The notes below the pieces were generated by a model. That model ran no database searches and was not told the origin of the DNA. It saw only the letters and a program-made list of their open reading frames with translations. This document shows, in pieces, positions 38,830-63,239 of a stretch of DNA of 64,000 nt; position 1 is the first letter of the stretch, and every line of letters starts with the position of its first letter. The stretch lies in NCBI GenBank assembly GCA_034190875.2, contig CM067348.1, positions 40,038,295 through 40,102,294 on the forward strand, given 5' to 3'. A program made the position numbers and the translations under genes. This stretch comes from Urechis unicinctus. Taxonomy: Eukaryota > Annelida > Polychaeta > Xenopneusta > Urechidae.

Positions 38830-40160
38830 GTCACAAAAACCTTGCGAATCGCAACTTTCATTCACGGCAATCTCCATCTTAGAAATATGACGTCACACAG
38901 TTTTAGTTTCACTCGCCATGTTGCTGTGGGTATCCAGAAGTGTCATTTTGTTTTAATTGTCAAAGTGATATCGTTTAATACATATTCTCCCTGTAACTGT
39001 AAGGTAGGTATGGCCAAATGATAATCATTGTCAAAATGATACGTACTTAAGTAATAAAATTCGGAAAGCAATAGTTCGCTTGCGTAGAACCTTGTTTGTA
39101 TGTGTCCGTCATTCAAAACAAACATGGACTTTTTCCAAATTTGTCTAGCGTCTGTTGTTGGGCAAATTTGCGATATCAGGTTTTGAAGGAACGGCTCGAT
39201 ATAGCATCTAGAAAAGAGCCTGTAAAAAATTATATGGAAAAAGCTTGCTCCCGATTGAAGCGATTAATTCGGAGAAGCCATCTGTATATTGATTTTCAAA
39301 AAATCGTAATGTGCTGACCACCATTTTGTAAATTTAAGGTCACATGGTATTTGGTTTCTCTCCGTTCACTAGGTGCTCATGGAGTGGGTTTTACTCAGCG
39401 TCTCTGGGTGCCATCACGCAAGAGCTACGTCGCAGCGCATGTATTTCTGGCATTGAAAGTTTGTATTCAAACTTTGTATTCAGTCGTCGTAGGATGTCTA
39501 CGCAGAAGTCCTATAGGGCTATACTCTAATCCAACTGGGTTTCGACTGTTGCCTTCGTTACAGTCTCACTCCAGTCCATAAGCCTCAATGACAAAACTGG
39601 AGACTGGGTTTTAATAGCAGAATATCTCCATTTTATGGAGGGCTTGGCAATGTCGTTTAACTGCATCTTATAAAATGAATCTCATTGGAGTCGATGCACA
39701 AGAATACAATAATTTCTGATTAATCAAACATTAACAGATAAATATTTTATTTCGCCAGTGCTGGCTTAAAACATTACCACGGCAACAACTTCATGGGACA
39801 ATATCAGTAACCGGTGTTTGACCTAGGCTAGTTCATGCAGACAAATCGTTCATCATTGTTTTGGTTCACTGTTGTTGGCGATAACAGTGCATGCTAGCTT
39901 GTCCACTTCCACCATGGCAAGGTGAACATCTACTCGGGGAAATTAGGATATATCCATAAATAAAGGTGTGCTAACAGTCAGTAGCAATAATTTTGGTCTG
40001 GGGAATGAAACAGTAAAAATTAAGACATTGTGCCTGGGCCAAAATCTTATTTATTTCTCCATTGCAGGATATGGGGTTTGACTGAATGTCAGCTGTATGT
40101 GCAGGCTGGAGTCCTCGGGCTAGAGCTTTCAAAGCCATTATAAACTTGAAATGAAGAGAT
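38830..40160. other. No recognised gene
   Basis: Non-coding as far as I can see. Open frames at 39096-39317 and 39344-39581 have no domain. A 5' untranslated exon of CEP19 could lie here or just to the right, but I cannot point to it. Confidence 0.4.
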
Positions 40161-40166
40161 ATGTTG

Positions 40167-40436
40167 CTTTCTACAACAGTATGATGGTTGAGGATGATTG
40201 GAGAGGGCCTCTTTCTACAACGGTATGGTGGATGAGGATGATTGGAGAGGGCCTCTTTCTACAACAGTATGGTGGATGAGGATGATTGGGGAGGGCCTCT
40301 TTCTACAACGGTATGGTGGATGAGGATGATTGGTGAGGGCCTCTTTCTACAACGGTATGGTGGATGAGGATGATTGGAGTGGGCCTCTTTCTACAACGGT
40401 ATGGATGGATGAGGATGATTGGAGAGGGCCTCTTAA
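40167..40436. repeat. 44-bp minisatellite, six copies
   Basis: CTTTCTACAAC begins units at 40167, 40211, 40255, 40299, 40343 and 40387, an exact 44-bp spacing. The core also has GGATGAGGATGATTGG and GAGGGCCT. The period is not a multiple of three, so this is not coding. Confidence 0.97.
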
Positions 40437-40978
40437 GAGCCATCACCCACTTTGCACAAACCCATTGCACACTTAGGGCTTGGAAACCCATGCTGCTGGG
40501 ACTAGTCCAATGCAGTACCAACAAGCCATAAGATGGCCCAGCTGTCCCTATAGATAGCCTCACTAAGCAGTGAGTAGTAACCATTCTGGACTGTCATAAC
40601 TGTGTTACACCATATGGGTGGGAGTAGTCCGGGGCAACAGCATGTAGCATCAAATAGCATATTATTGAATCCGATACTGGCGTCAGCAATTATTGATATT
40701 TGTCAGGTAAAATTTAACCAGCTTAGTGAGAAAGGATAACAGATGTGGTAGTTGTTGCAGACCGGTCTCAGCAACTGTAGTCAGATCCAGTAACTTCACA
40801 ACCCTGCACATTTGTGATAGAAGTCTTTTTTATTTAACCACATTTTAATTTAACATGTTGGTGCGACAGTTTATGTGGATTAGGTTTAAGCTAAGGTGGC
40901 AAAAGCTTGAGTAAGGCAGGGAAAAAATCATGCAAAATGACTTGCCCTAGCACATCCCTTTTGGAGAACACTGCTTAT
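40437..40978. other. No recognised feature
   Basis: Unique-looking non-coding DNA between the minisatellite and MITE copy 3. Confidence 0.4.
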
Positions 40979-40982
40979 TTAA

Positions 40983-41552
40983 AGAGACTGTTCAGCCCCA
41001 TATAAGGCAATCAGGGATCATTTCGTTATTACATTATTACATTTATCGCAGACCTAAGTAATGCCATATTCTAATTTGTGCCGCAAAGTTTACATGATGG
41101 AAAATTATGTTGATAAGTTTTTAACATTATTATTTGACTGGAAATATTCATGATCTACTGTGGAAATCTGTTATTCAGTTATGTCGTTCCATGGATAACG
41201 ATGCCTCCCTAAAACCATGAACCACACGAATGTTAGCTGTAAATCATAACGCGCTCTGAATTTACCTCGCTATCGATGTGTATACTTCCGCTTTGGTTAC
41301 ATAATGTAGATTTCATCAAATCTTTACTCATTCAAGTTGTGGGCATCTTTGCGCACACATTAGACCAACAAGCAAGAAGGGTTATGTCTGACAACATAAA
41401 TGGCGACAGCCAAAGTAAGGATCTATTCTCTGAGACCACAGCGCCGCGTAGCAACTGAAAGTCTGAAAACTTAATACTTTTGGTTTCCAAGGTGCGGTTG
41501 CCAAGCAGCTTGCTAGGCAACCTCGTTCCAAATATGGGGCTGAGCAGTCTCT
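40983..41552. mobile_element. TTAA-flanked MITE, copy 3 (570 bp)
   Basis: AGAGACTGTTCAGCCCC to GGGGCTGAGCAGTCTCT, with TTAA at 40979-40982 and 41553-41556. Same orientation as copy 1. It ends about 80 bp before the CEP19 splice acceptor, so it lies in the intron or promoter region of that gene. Confidence 0.93.
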
Positions 41553-41643
41553 TTAACTAATACATGACTTACGTATTTTGGCGTATTATATGGGCATATC
41601 TAATTGATTGCATGCTCTGTTATATTTCCAGATCTAAGACTCA

Positions 41644-42135
41644 ATGAAGATGTCCCAGTCGATCACGTTGAAGCGGTGTGGAGTGCGATTCAGCCCTCCT
41701 GCAGTCATCATCACCTACACAAACAAACCTGGCAAACTCCACCGCCGCACCATGCCCTTGAGACACTTTAACAAACACTCTGGTGTCTCTCGTGTGGCAG
41801 AAGAACTCCGCAGCAATTCCCGCCACAAACAGTACCTTGATCACCTACCCCTACACCAATTAGAGAAGATGATTTCCATGATCAAAGACAAAATGAACGG
41901 GTTGAGTGTTGCCGATATCATGGAAAAGAACAAAGATATTGACAAGATAGATCCCGAGGAGGATCTCAATAAAGTCGATGAAGATACATTGAAGCATAAA
42001 AAGGCCATCATGGGAGACACTTTTGAAAAAAATCGCAAGAAAAGAGGTGATCCTGGTTTTGAGTACGATGTGGAAGTAGATTTTGATGCTATAGAATCAT
42101 GCGACTGGGATTCTGATTCTGACGGGGGATTTTAG
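41644..42135 (+). CDS. CEP19: Centrosomal protein of 19 kDa
   Basis: 163 residues in one exon. It shows the CEP19 pattern along its whole length: RCGVRFSPPAVIITY near the N terminus, RRTMPLRHFNKHSGVSRVAE, HLPLHQLEKMISMIKDKM, the very conserved DPEEDLNKVDEDTLKHKKAIM, and a C-terminal YDVEVDFDAIESCDWDSDSD. Length equals that of vertebrate CEP19. The protein sits at the mother centriole and cilium base, where the family works with FGFR1OP and CEP350 and recruits RABL2 to start intraflagellar transport; this is known from vertebrates, not shown here. A pyrimidine-rich acceptor (TTATATTTCCAG, ending 41631) precedes the start by 12 bp, so a 5' untranslated exon lies upstream. ATG 41650 is an alternative start, two codons in. 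The gene converges on RAB6. Confidence 0.95.
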   Translation: MKMSQSITLKRCGVRFSPPAVIITYTNKPGKLHRRTMPLRHFNKHSGVSRVAEELRSNSRHKQYLDHLPLHQLEKMISMIKDKMNGLSVADIMEKNKDIDKIDPEEDLNKVDEDTLKHKKAIMGDTFEKNRKKRGDPGFEYDVEVDFDAIESCDWDSDSDGGF

Positions 42136-42585
42136 TCATAGATGTCGTAAGTAGATATATCAATTAACTACGGTTTCTGCACACTAGTCAAATGTTATAG
42201 GAAAGAGTAGAATGTAATATATAATACTGCGTGACTCTGTTGCTAATTGCTCTAAATAGCAGTTTTCAGGTTGCTTACTATTTTACTTAAAAGCTGGAAT
42301 GTGATATTGATCAGATCTGATAAACAGTGATTGTGAGAATCTGCTGGTGTCATTTACATTAGGATACGATACTTGTATCCCTGTTACTGGACCATATCTT
42401 GTAACCATCAATTGTATACTGGGCATGTGAACTTGCCTCCAATGTGGTGCTATACATATGCCCTAAAATTGGACCAAATGATGTAAATGGCAGCTGCAGC
42501 AGCAGATATAAATGTGTAACAGTCAAGGCTGTGACACTTTCTGGCTTTTATTGCAACATATACTTTGTTCTTATTGCAATCATTT

Positions 42586-42591
42586 AATAAA
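42586..42591 (+). terminator. Polyadenylation signal of CEP19
   Basis: AATAAA about 450 bp after the stop codon, followed by A/T- and GT-rich sequence (TGTATTTGTCTTC). Confidence 0.55.
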
Positions 42592-42599
42592 AAGTAAAG

Positions 42600-45500
42600 T
42601 GATAATAACTAAATGTATTTGTCTTCTAGTATATGTTGGCAAATTCTGAATGCAATTTATCAAATGGCTTGGTTTAAATAATGATAGTTTGCCCATTCCT
42701 TGAATCCCGCAAGCTGGTGTTATAACAAAGGATGTGGATGCCATGGTAACTGTCTCCATTCCAGTATTTCTATCTCAAAAGCAGCTGTAAATATAACTTA
42801 CACAATAATCTTCGTTTGAAAACAAGGCTTGAATAAATCAAACGATTTTTGCGTTGACATGGTAGCATTTATTGAGTAAACCAATGACAGACTGTGACAT
42901 GCACACACTTTATAGGGAGGTAGGAGCCAAGCAGCGAACAGAACTTGAATTATAACCTTTATTACCTAGCCTCTTATTTGAATACATAATATCAATAAAA
43001 ATGATGCTGTTACAAAAGCCATGCATTAAAGTTGCATTGGAGTGGCATAGACACAAACAGTTTGGATCAAGTTTGCTCAGAAATGGAGGTAACAGTTAAC
43101 ACTTATTAATAAGCAGATTAGATGTCATATCATTGTGAAAATTGTCTCCAAAATGGAAACGGTGCATGGGAAAAAAACAAAACGTTTTTGTAAAGATGTA
43201 ATTGGGAACAGTTATTCGATGCTCAACTTCAAAAACAGCATCATATGAATAAAATTGTATAAACTGAAGGTTCACATTATTCAGCACCTTGGCAAGCCCT
43301 TCACTACTCACTGTTGATGGGCTCACTAAAATAAGTGTAAAATGAATTTATCAATCTTTTTTTTTTACCTCAGGCTAAATAACAAATGACATTGACCACA
43401 GTTGATTAGCTGGCCTCATGAAATGGAGAAAGATGACAACATAGGTATGTTTTGGAACAATACCTATAATTGAGGTGATTAGTATCATGTATCGGTAACT
43501 GGATAAACCTTGTACGAAATGTGTCTATTTTGGAAGAAACATGTTGATAACAAGATCCATGAACATGTAATCTCAATTTCCATATATGGTTACATGGCCC
43601 TGAAAGATGATTCCACAAGTTCAAGTTATATCATGGTTTGGCTGTGAGCAGGTGTGAAATGGTGCTCCCCAACTCAACAACATATAAGCCACATGGCATA
43701 CACAGAGCCCCATACAAAACCTTATCTCTATAAGCAACAGCTTAAAAGTCAGATGCAATAATTGATAAAGCCTCATCTATGTAAACGTCAGTCTACCTAA
43801 TGCCTTCATGTTTCTTGTCAAAATCAAACACAACATTAGATGCAAATAATCAAACCACAAATTAATATCACCATAAAATAGGTAGCCCTGAAATAATTTG
43901 GCACATGAAATTGTTTCATGGATGTCACATTGTAAAACTAAAAAATTAACCCATAAATGCTGTATAACAAAAGCTCTTGGTAATATGAGCTTTGTCAATG
44001 CTGATTATTGTCCATATACAAATAAAGTGAACATTTCAATGCATGATTTGTACAACATGGCTTCATGGACACAGTCATGGTTTACAACAAAAAGCCATAT
44101 GACATTACAATAACAAGGAAACGCAGCTTTATACCAATAGCTGATACTGTACTTGTTCATTTTTGTCGTACCAATAGAGTGGATGGTTTGGTTCTATTTC
44201 ACAACCCATCACATGGCGTTGTTTGTAAAATCTTTGAATAGTTCACATTAAGTACTTTTCCAGGATCATTTTTTTCCAGGATATTTTTTCATTGAAACAT
44301 CTTGCTACATGGACCATTGGAAAGTACCAAGTTTTCAGCATTGTGTGCAAGACTGCTGTGTCTGTTGCTGGTCTTTGTAGAGGGACAATGGAAGAATGTC
44401 ACAAGGTTCCAAGGCGATATCTGCGATGAAATTATCAAGGAATAATACAGAAAACTCAACAAGTTTCTAGCAACAAGCAAGCTTAAGAAAATAAGCTTTG
44501 CAAACTCTGTATGAAATTTCTACAATAAAAAGATACTTACAAATTCAAGTACCCAGGAAAAAATTCTCACACTCATTCACCATCATTAGTACAAAATGAA
44601 TGACACTCTAATTTGTGAGTGTAAAAATGAAAGACATTGTAATTGCTTGACCTCAAGGCTGGGTAATTCTGGCATGCTAGGTAAAACTTCTTGCTCACAC
44701 AAGCCCATCACAACACAACCCAATATTTCCCTAATATAAATACCTGTCAATTCAAACAGACCAATGAAAGACGATGAACTACAAATAAAAAGTACATTAA
44801 TTTATCTTTGTAAGGAGTGTCACATGATAAATTTGTTTTAACACATTCAAGTACTGAATGCATATAAGGTTATTCTTTGGAGAAATCTGTAAGATTCATT
44901 TAAAAAATAAATAGTTTTCATTAAAGTTTGTTATGGATTAATCTTCAGGATTAGGTGTTATGCAATAATACATTAGATAATTATTCAAGGTCATGAAAAT
45001 ATATTGATGGAAACATTTGACATTTAATATAAAAAAAGCATCCAAAAAGGAAAACAGATAATTGTATATTTGCTATTCAAATAAGACAAATCTTGCCAAA
45101 AAAGGTTTTAAAGGATTTGATTTACATAATTTCTTTATCAACTTGTTAAAAGATTGGTTATGTCAAAATATTACATTAAAGTCTTTAAATTTTGCTTAGG
45201 CAACTGCTGCTTGTATCTTTAACAAATATTCAAACTAGCCTTATGCATTTATGCATACTTAAATTCTGGTCTTCAAAGATCACTTGAATACATTTTATAA
45301 GGAAAGGTTGAAATTTGGGGAGTATCGGTGGACGAGAAGGTTAAAAGCACATGCTTGCAACACCAAAACATAGAGATAAATGAAATGGTTGAGCTGACGA
45401 CAAATAAATGAAACACAAAGAACACTGCAAAATAAAATATGGCAATTTAATGAACCATCATTTCAATGAGGCGACAACATCAGCCAATTAAGATGAAAGT

Positions 45501-48500
45501 ATGAATTGATAAGATGAATGAGCCACGGTTTTCACTTAAAGCTTCTTTAAATGCCATGTTCAAGTTACCATGGCAACTCCGGTTTCCCTTGAATCTACTA
45601 CAAATGCATCTACAAACAACTTTATGAGCAATGAGAGCATGTTTCAAACTATGATATCATGAAACTCAGCATTTGCAAAAATCAACAACCATCATGTGAA
45701 AAGGCAAACCATCCAACACATTACCATAAACACTGCCAAACAGGCCAATGGGAACACGTCATGTCCACTACATGCATGCAACATACACAAATCTATTCAT
45801 AATCTCTGACTTATGGAAACAAACGTACTCTGCTGAAGAGATTGTCAACAAAATATAAATTAACATTTGCATATTTACACCAGTAAATACCTCAGCTTTA
45901 CAAGTATTTGAGACCAGGGAATATTCAAGTAGCCGAGGTGAAGTGCAAGACTGTTTAACAAAAAGGACCCACTTCTTGTGACCAAACGCTTCATCATTTC
46001 CAGAATTCTCGTATCAGAATGGATTTGTGACTCGAAAATAGTCACTTCAAACAGTGGAAATTTTAGTAAAATCAAGAAATAAAGAGATATTCAAATAAAA
46101 CACAGTTCTTTTCGATTTTCATCCTTGCATAACAAGTATTCATAAAGATAAATAAAATATCACAAATCAGTTAAACTACTAAAACATTTCAGAATGTGTA
46201 TCCCTCATTTAGTAACACAGGTATCCAATTCAAACTGGTCAAAGTCATAGATGGTCAAATGTTTATCGCATGTACAGTTAAGACAACCTCTGGCACTAGT
46301 TATTGATTCACAAGCTGAATTTTTTTTGACTTGAAGTAATATTGTGTACATTTATATATATTGTAAACGACGGGATATTGACCACATCTATTGCCACAAC
46401 TATCATAACTACATGCACCACAAATTGACATCTCATGTCTCGGTAACTTTACAGAATTTAATGCATAAATTGCAAAGGGCTACATTTATATAGACATGAA
46501 AAGCCCATTTAAGTTGCAAATATTCACTGACAGAACAGTGTTCAAGAAAAACATACTTTTGCAGCAAGACAATAATTTAGCAGCCCAAAATTATGACATC
46601 TGGAAAGTTATGCATTAACAGTGTTTTGAGACTTTTCCACTATAACCAATATTCATTGATTAAAACATACTTAAGTGAAAATGTGTTGAAGGAAAGCGGG
46701 GTTGCAGAGGAGCCTTCAGATCATAGGTCAAAGGTCATACAGAGGTTATTCGGGTGAGCTAAGTGCTACGGGTAAGAAGTAGGCCTATATGACATAGCAC
46801 CGACACCTGGTAAATAAGAGACGATTGGCTGCCCCAGCCATCACACAACATCAATTCAGCCATTCGGAAAGCTTGTTACAATGATTTAAACTAGCAGGCA
46901 CACCCAGAGCCCTGTGTCTTATGCAGCTCTATTGGTTCTTCCTTATGCTCCAATTCAACTGGACAGGGGTTAAGGAATTTATTCAATACTTGCACTGGTG
47001 GAAAAAACATTAAACAGTAACAGTAAAATAACATCATTTTTTAAAAGCAACTACACACCTGATGACAAAAGAAGTCAAATTGAGGTGATCTAGACAGGTT
47101 TGAGCTTGGCAAAGAAGTGTTTGTACAACCTAATCATCATATTTACAGCACAGACAATGGACCGGGGAGGGGTCAAAACTAATGATTACAGTTTCAATTA
47201 AATTATTAGTAGCTATGGTCTAAACTATATCATATCCTTTAAATTATAAAAAAAGGGATGATGCAGCAAATGAATCATGCAGATGGGGAAATGGGATTGG
47301 AATATTTTGTTAAATAATCATCTAATTAAATCATGGAAACCAGTGTTCAACTAGTGTTAAACGTATGATAACACATGCCGGAAACAACATCTAACAATGA
47401 GACATGATCATTAACTTAAAAGCAGAAATTAAGTGTTTGTCTATGCTCTGTGAAAGAACAACATTGAAACACTTGTGTTGTTATAAAAATGACTTTTATT
47501 TACAAAGACCTTTCTTTTTACAAAATCCCACTTTAATACAATTCATAAATAACCTTGTGTACATACAATGGTATGAGATGTTTTCATGGATGAATGTGTG
47601 AAGAATAAGTGGAAGGAAATGTGACTCATTTGGGGATTAATGGAAGAATCTTATCGTTAACATTATAACAAAACAACGACACAAAAACAAACTGATGCAA
47701 ATTTCACAACAAATAAGACGGATGCACGCCAGCAGCAATGATTTAGGAAATCAGCTGAAATCTATTGCAACAATGAATGAATGAAAGCAACAACTCAGCT
47801 ATCCATGCATAACACTCTACAATGCTGATGCCAATGAAGTCCCCATTAAACACCCAAGGTCAAAAAATTCCCCCAAATAATATGGAAGATCTAGCTCATA
47901 ATTCTATTAAAATCAATGCAAGTTGTACTGCTCAGATCTGGAATTTATGGTCTATATATCTCCTATAGTACCTCTTAGAATATTAATGGGTTAATTACTG
48001 TGAGTGCATTTACATCAAATTAAATACGGATGCCAAAGCTCAGCTGTTCCTGTACAATGCCTGAATCAGGAAATATGACTTGCTATGAGAACTATTGGAA
48101 AACTGCAGTGTAAGAAATATTCAGCGGGAATATTAATAACTAAAGCAAGATTATGGACATTTAGACCTAATGCAAAGGAGTATTGTAAATGGAATGGTAA
48201 TAAGTTTAGATCACATCACTGCAAGGAGGAACATTATTAAGGCTCTCTACAATGATATTAAGAAATTCCTATTGAGTTGCCCCGCCCACACAGCTCAATT
48301 TGAAGGGTGTAACAGAATCAATGAAATGAACATAACTTGCCAAACTTCATAACACAGACAACTCTGGCGCCTATCGCCTTCCCCACCTATTTGGAATATC
48401 TGTTTCAATAGTAACACCTGCCCGATAACATGGCTTGTTACAAAGACAATTATTCCAAATGAAAAGCTACATCCAACCAAAATCTAACGAACGAAATGAA

Positions 48501-48508
48501 TTGTGAAA
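42600..48508. other. Long AT-rich gap between convergent CEP19 and RAB6
   Basis: No domain or exon was recognised on either strand over about 5.9 kb. Lack of obvious repeats and closeness to the RAB6 stop make a long RAB6 3' untranslated region possible for at least part of it. Confidence 0.45.
47495..47500 (-). terminator. Candidate polyadenylation signal of RAB6
   Basis: AATAAA on the minus strand about 1 kb past the stop. Other TTTATT words occur further left, so the used site is uncertain. Confidence 0.25.
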
Positions 48509-60589
<12,081 letters not shown>

Positions 60590-60595
60590 TTTATT
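60590..60595 (-). terminator. Polyadenylation signal of RPL28
   Basis: AATAAA on the minus strand, 27 bp past the stop codon, matching the very short 3' untranslated regions of ribosomal protein genes. Confidence 0.7.
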
Positions 60596-60621
60596 CGCAT
60601 ACAAATAAACAACTTGACAAT

Positions 60622-61778
60622 CTACTCCTTCTTCTTGCCACCACGTGTTGCTTTAGGGGGAACAGGTCTTTGGCTGCGCAGGAGTGCACTAGCTCTGCGC
60701 AGGGCAATCTGTATACAAACACAAGACAATCGGTCTTTGATTACACTGTGACAAAAGGCATCCATAGCAGTAACAAATGAAATCTTATAACCCCTTTGTA
60801 TGGAGTCAAGGTTGACATATGTTGACAGGGTATAAAACCATTCAAACCATGGTGTGATCTGAGCAGCAGTTAAGACCTGTCACATTACTCTTGCACATCA
60901 CACAACTCAGACAGAGCCAAATAAAAGCTGTATCAAGTAACCTGATGTGCTAACTTGGACAATATAGATTAGCTGACACAATCATTGTCAACATAAAATA
61001 GTAGAAAGTTTATCTGCTTCACTTTCAACTAAGATCATAATTTACATAATTGGTCAGAATCTGAACAACATCCTTACCATTTTCAAGTCCTTGCGGTAGC
61101 TGTTCTTGCAGATTGTCTTGCTGATTGTGGCCAATGCACGGCGCGAACCTCTCTTCAGCTCAACACGGCTCATGTTCTTGGAAGGCTTCCTCCAGTCTAC
61201 AACCATTAACATGACAACAAAACACATAAAACACATGCCTAAACATGGTCATGACCAACATCACACGATTTATCCGTCATTTAAGTGTTTGAAAAAGGTG
61301 ACATGGACTATACAAGACAATAACATCATATAAAGAAGAATGCATACGGAAGTAGGGGGTATCACTTCATTTGTTTATTTGCACCAGATTTCATTGTTTA
61401 ACCGAGTTGATACTGGGATTGGCTACTATAGTTTACATTACTTACTCTTGGATTTCCTTGTGACCAGGGTGACACCCTTGCCATCAGAAGCAGCATCTAT
61501 TCCAACAACATGCTGCTGGACCATACCATTGTATCGAAAAGAGTTCAAGTTCTTCAAGTTGTTGGGCTCCTGCAATATCAAGCAAATTATTCAAGCCCAT
61601 CAGAAAAGTTGATAGGATATCAGAGATATTGACAAGTTCCTGATGAGATGAATTATGACCCATAAAGACAATGGTTTAACTATGGTTCTACCTTGGAGAA
61701 AGAGCGGGGAATCTTGCGTCCCTTCAGCAGAGAGCTTGAGTTGTTACGGACAATCAACCACTGCAAATCAGCCGACAT
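60622..61778 (-). CDS. RPL28: 60S ribosomal protein L28 (eL28)
   Basis: Four coding exons: 61778-61692, 61569-61446, 61196-61078 and 60708-60622. They join in phase into 417 bp, 138 residues, one more than the human protein. It starts MSADLQWLIVRNNSSSLLKG; the second exon begins EPNNLKNLNSFRYNGMVQQH; the third carries NWRKPSKNMSRVELKRGSRR; the last has IALRRASALLRSQRPVPPKA and ends GGKKKE. This is a structural protein of the large cytosolic ribosomal subunit. A pyrimidine-rich acceptor (TTTTTTTATGTAG) 8 bp before the ATG suggests a 5' untranslated exon, usual for this class. I looked for box C/D snoRNAs in the introns and saw no convincing one. Confidence 0.97.
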
Positions 61779-63239
61779 TGTGGCACCTACATAAAAAAAC
61801 CAGCAGTTTGAATGGAGATCTTGATATCCATGGTTGAAAACAGGTTGCACCTTTGCATACTTTAAATTGTGATGTCGTACTGTAACATGTATTTCTAGAT
61901 GCTTAATTCAGCAGTGCATTAAAAACAGATAGTGCAAATTTGCCAATGATCACAGCAAATAACGACCCAGGACGTTATGAAATGATACTTGCGTGCAGGG
62001 CTAGAAACACTGGGAAGTTAACGGCCCTATGGATAGCTTGTATAACAAAGATCCCACCACGATAGCCCGGCAGGAGGCCAACCTCCCCACCCCCGGAGAC
62101 AAATAACCAAATGGTTGTACCCATCTCCACATTCAAACAATTAGTATCAAAGTGATGCACATTGCTCAACAGATACGCTGATTATAACAATCAGCGTATC
62201 TGTTATACGACTGTATCTAAGTCGACTGGGTAACTAATGGACAAGTTATAATAGGTAGTATCGCTCGGTTCGTATCGCTCCTGGCACGCGTTCTGAATTT
62301 CCGTCACGTGTCATTTTTATATAACGTAAATAGAATGTACGGCGGTCATAATTCACACGGGTTTAAGTGTACAGAACAAGAAATGTTTTATGTATTTTTC
62401 ATAGAACTTAAGGCACAAATATAGCAGCCGTTGTATCGCTAAGATGGTCAATTTATCGGTACAAATTCACATGGCACCCACACACCTCAAGCAGATCGGT
62501 TAAAAAGGAAGTGAGTTTGCTCACATGGAATAATGTTCATCCGCTATTCACCTACTAAAACTATTTCATCGTTATATTTCACAGAATGCATCTTAGAAAA
62601 ATCTGATTTATGCTTTCGCCAATGCGAGAGACCAAAGTCACAGCTATATTCAAGACTAGACTTTTTTATCATGCAGCATAGAACATTAATCAGCCAAACA
62701 ATGTGATATCAATCAAATTAAGGTCACAAGCATGATAGGTGCAATCTTTTCTTTATGTATTGAAGAATCATCAACGAAATACATTATCCTATCTTATTCA
62801 CAATTATCCGAACAAATTAATTATTTGAATAAATTAATTTTCATCGTTTGAAGTGAACGAATATCGAATAACGATAACATAAATGCATAACTTTTTTAAT
62901 TACACAAGCATAGTAGCACAAAGCACGTAGTTTGATCTGCGCATCCTGGCTAAGGAGAACATAAAATAGCTTTGTCTGATGCTGGAACTACTTTCATCAA
63001 TAATGGCTGCTGGGTGCACTTCGGCTCTACTTGTGATATGTTAAAAACTCAGTTTCTTTGGCGCCTGACACATTATTAGGCGTTTTTGAGCGACTATTGT
63101 CATACCTCTTTATTTGAAGTACGTGACTAGGTGAACATATTACGAGTTTTACCTTGCTTGAAAGAAATAAGTCATCCCTGTATGCAGTGACAAGCTGATT
63201 TGTATCATTTGACTGTTTAACTGTTAAACAGTAATGTAA
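61779..63239. other. Upstream of RPL28; no further gene recognised
   Basis: Includes the probable RPL28 first exon and promoter, not located precisely, and the perfect inverted repeat at 62168-62204. Confidence 0.45.
62168..62204. repeat. Perfect 16-bp inverted repeat with 5-bp loop
   Basis: AACAGATACGCTGATT, loop ATAAC, then AATCAGCGTATCTGTT. It lies about 390 bp upstream of the RPL28 start codon. There is no T-run or matching second copy to show what it is. Confidence 0.85.

Noticed and set aside
40303..40584. Minus-strand open frame with repeated ILIHP blocks
   Set aside because: Reads through the 44-bp minisatellite; the period is not a multiple of three.
60709..61691. snoRNA genes in RPL28 introns
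   Set aside because: Ribosomal protein introns often host snoRNAs, but no convincing paired C and D boxes were found on the sense strand.
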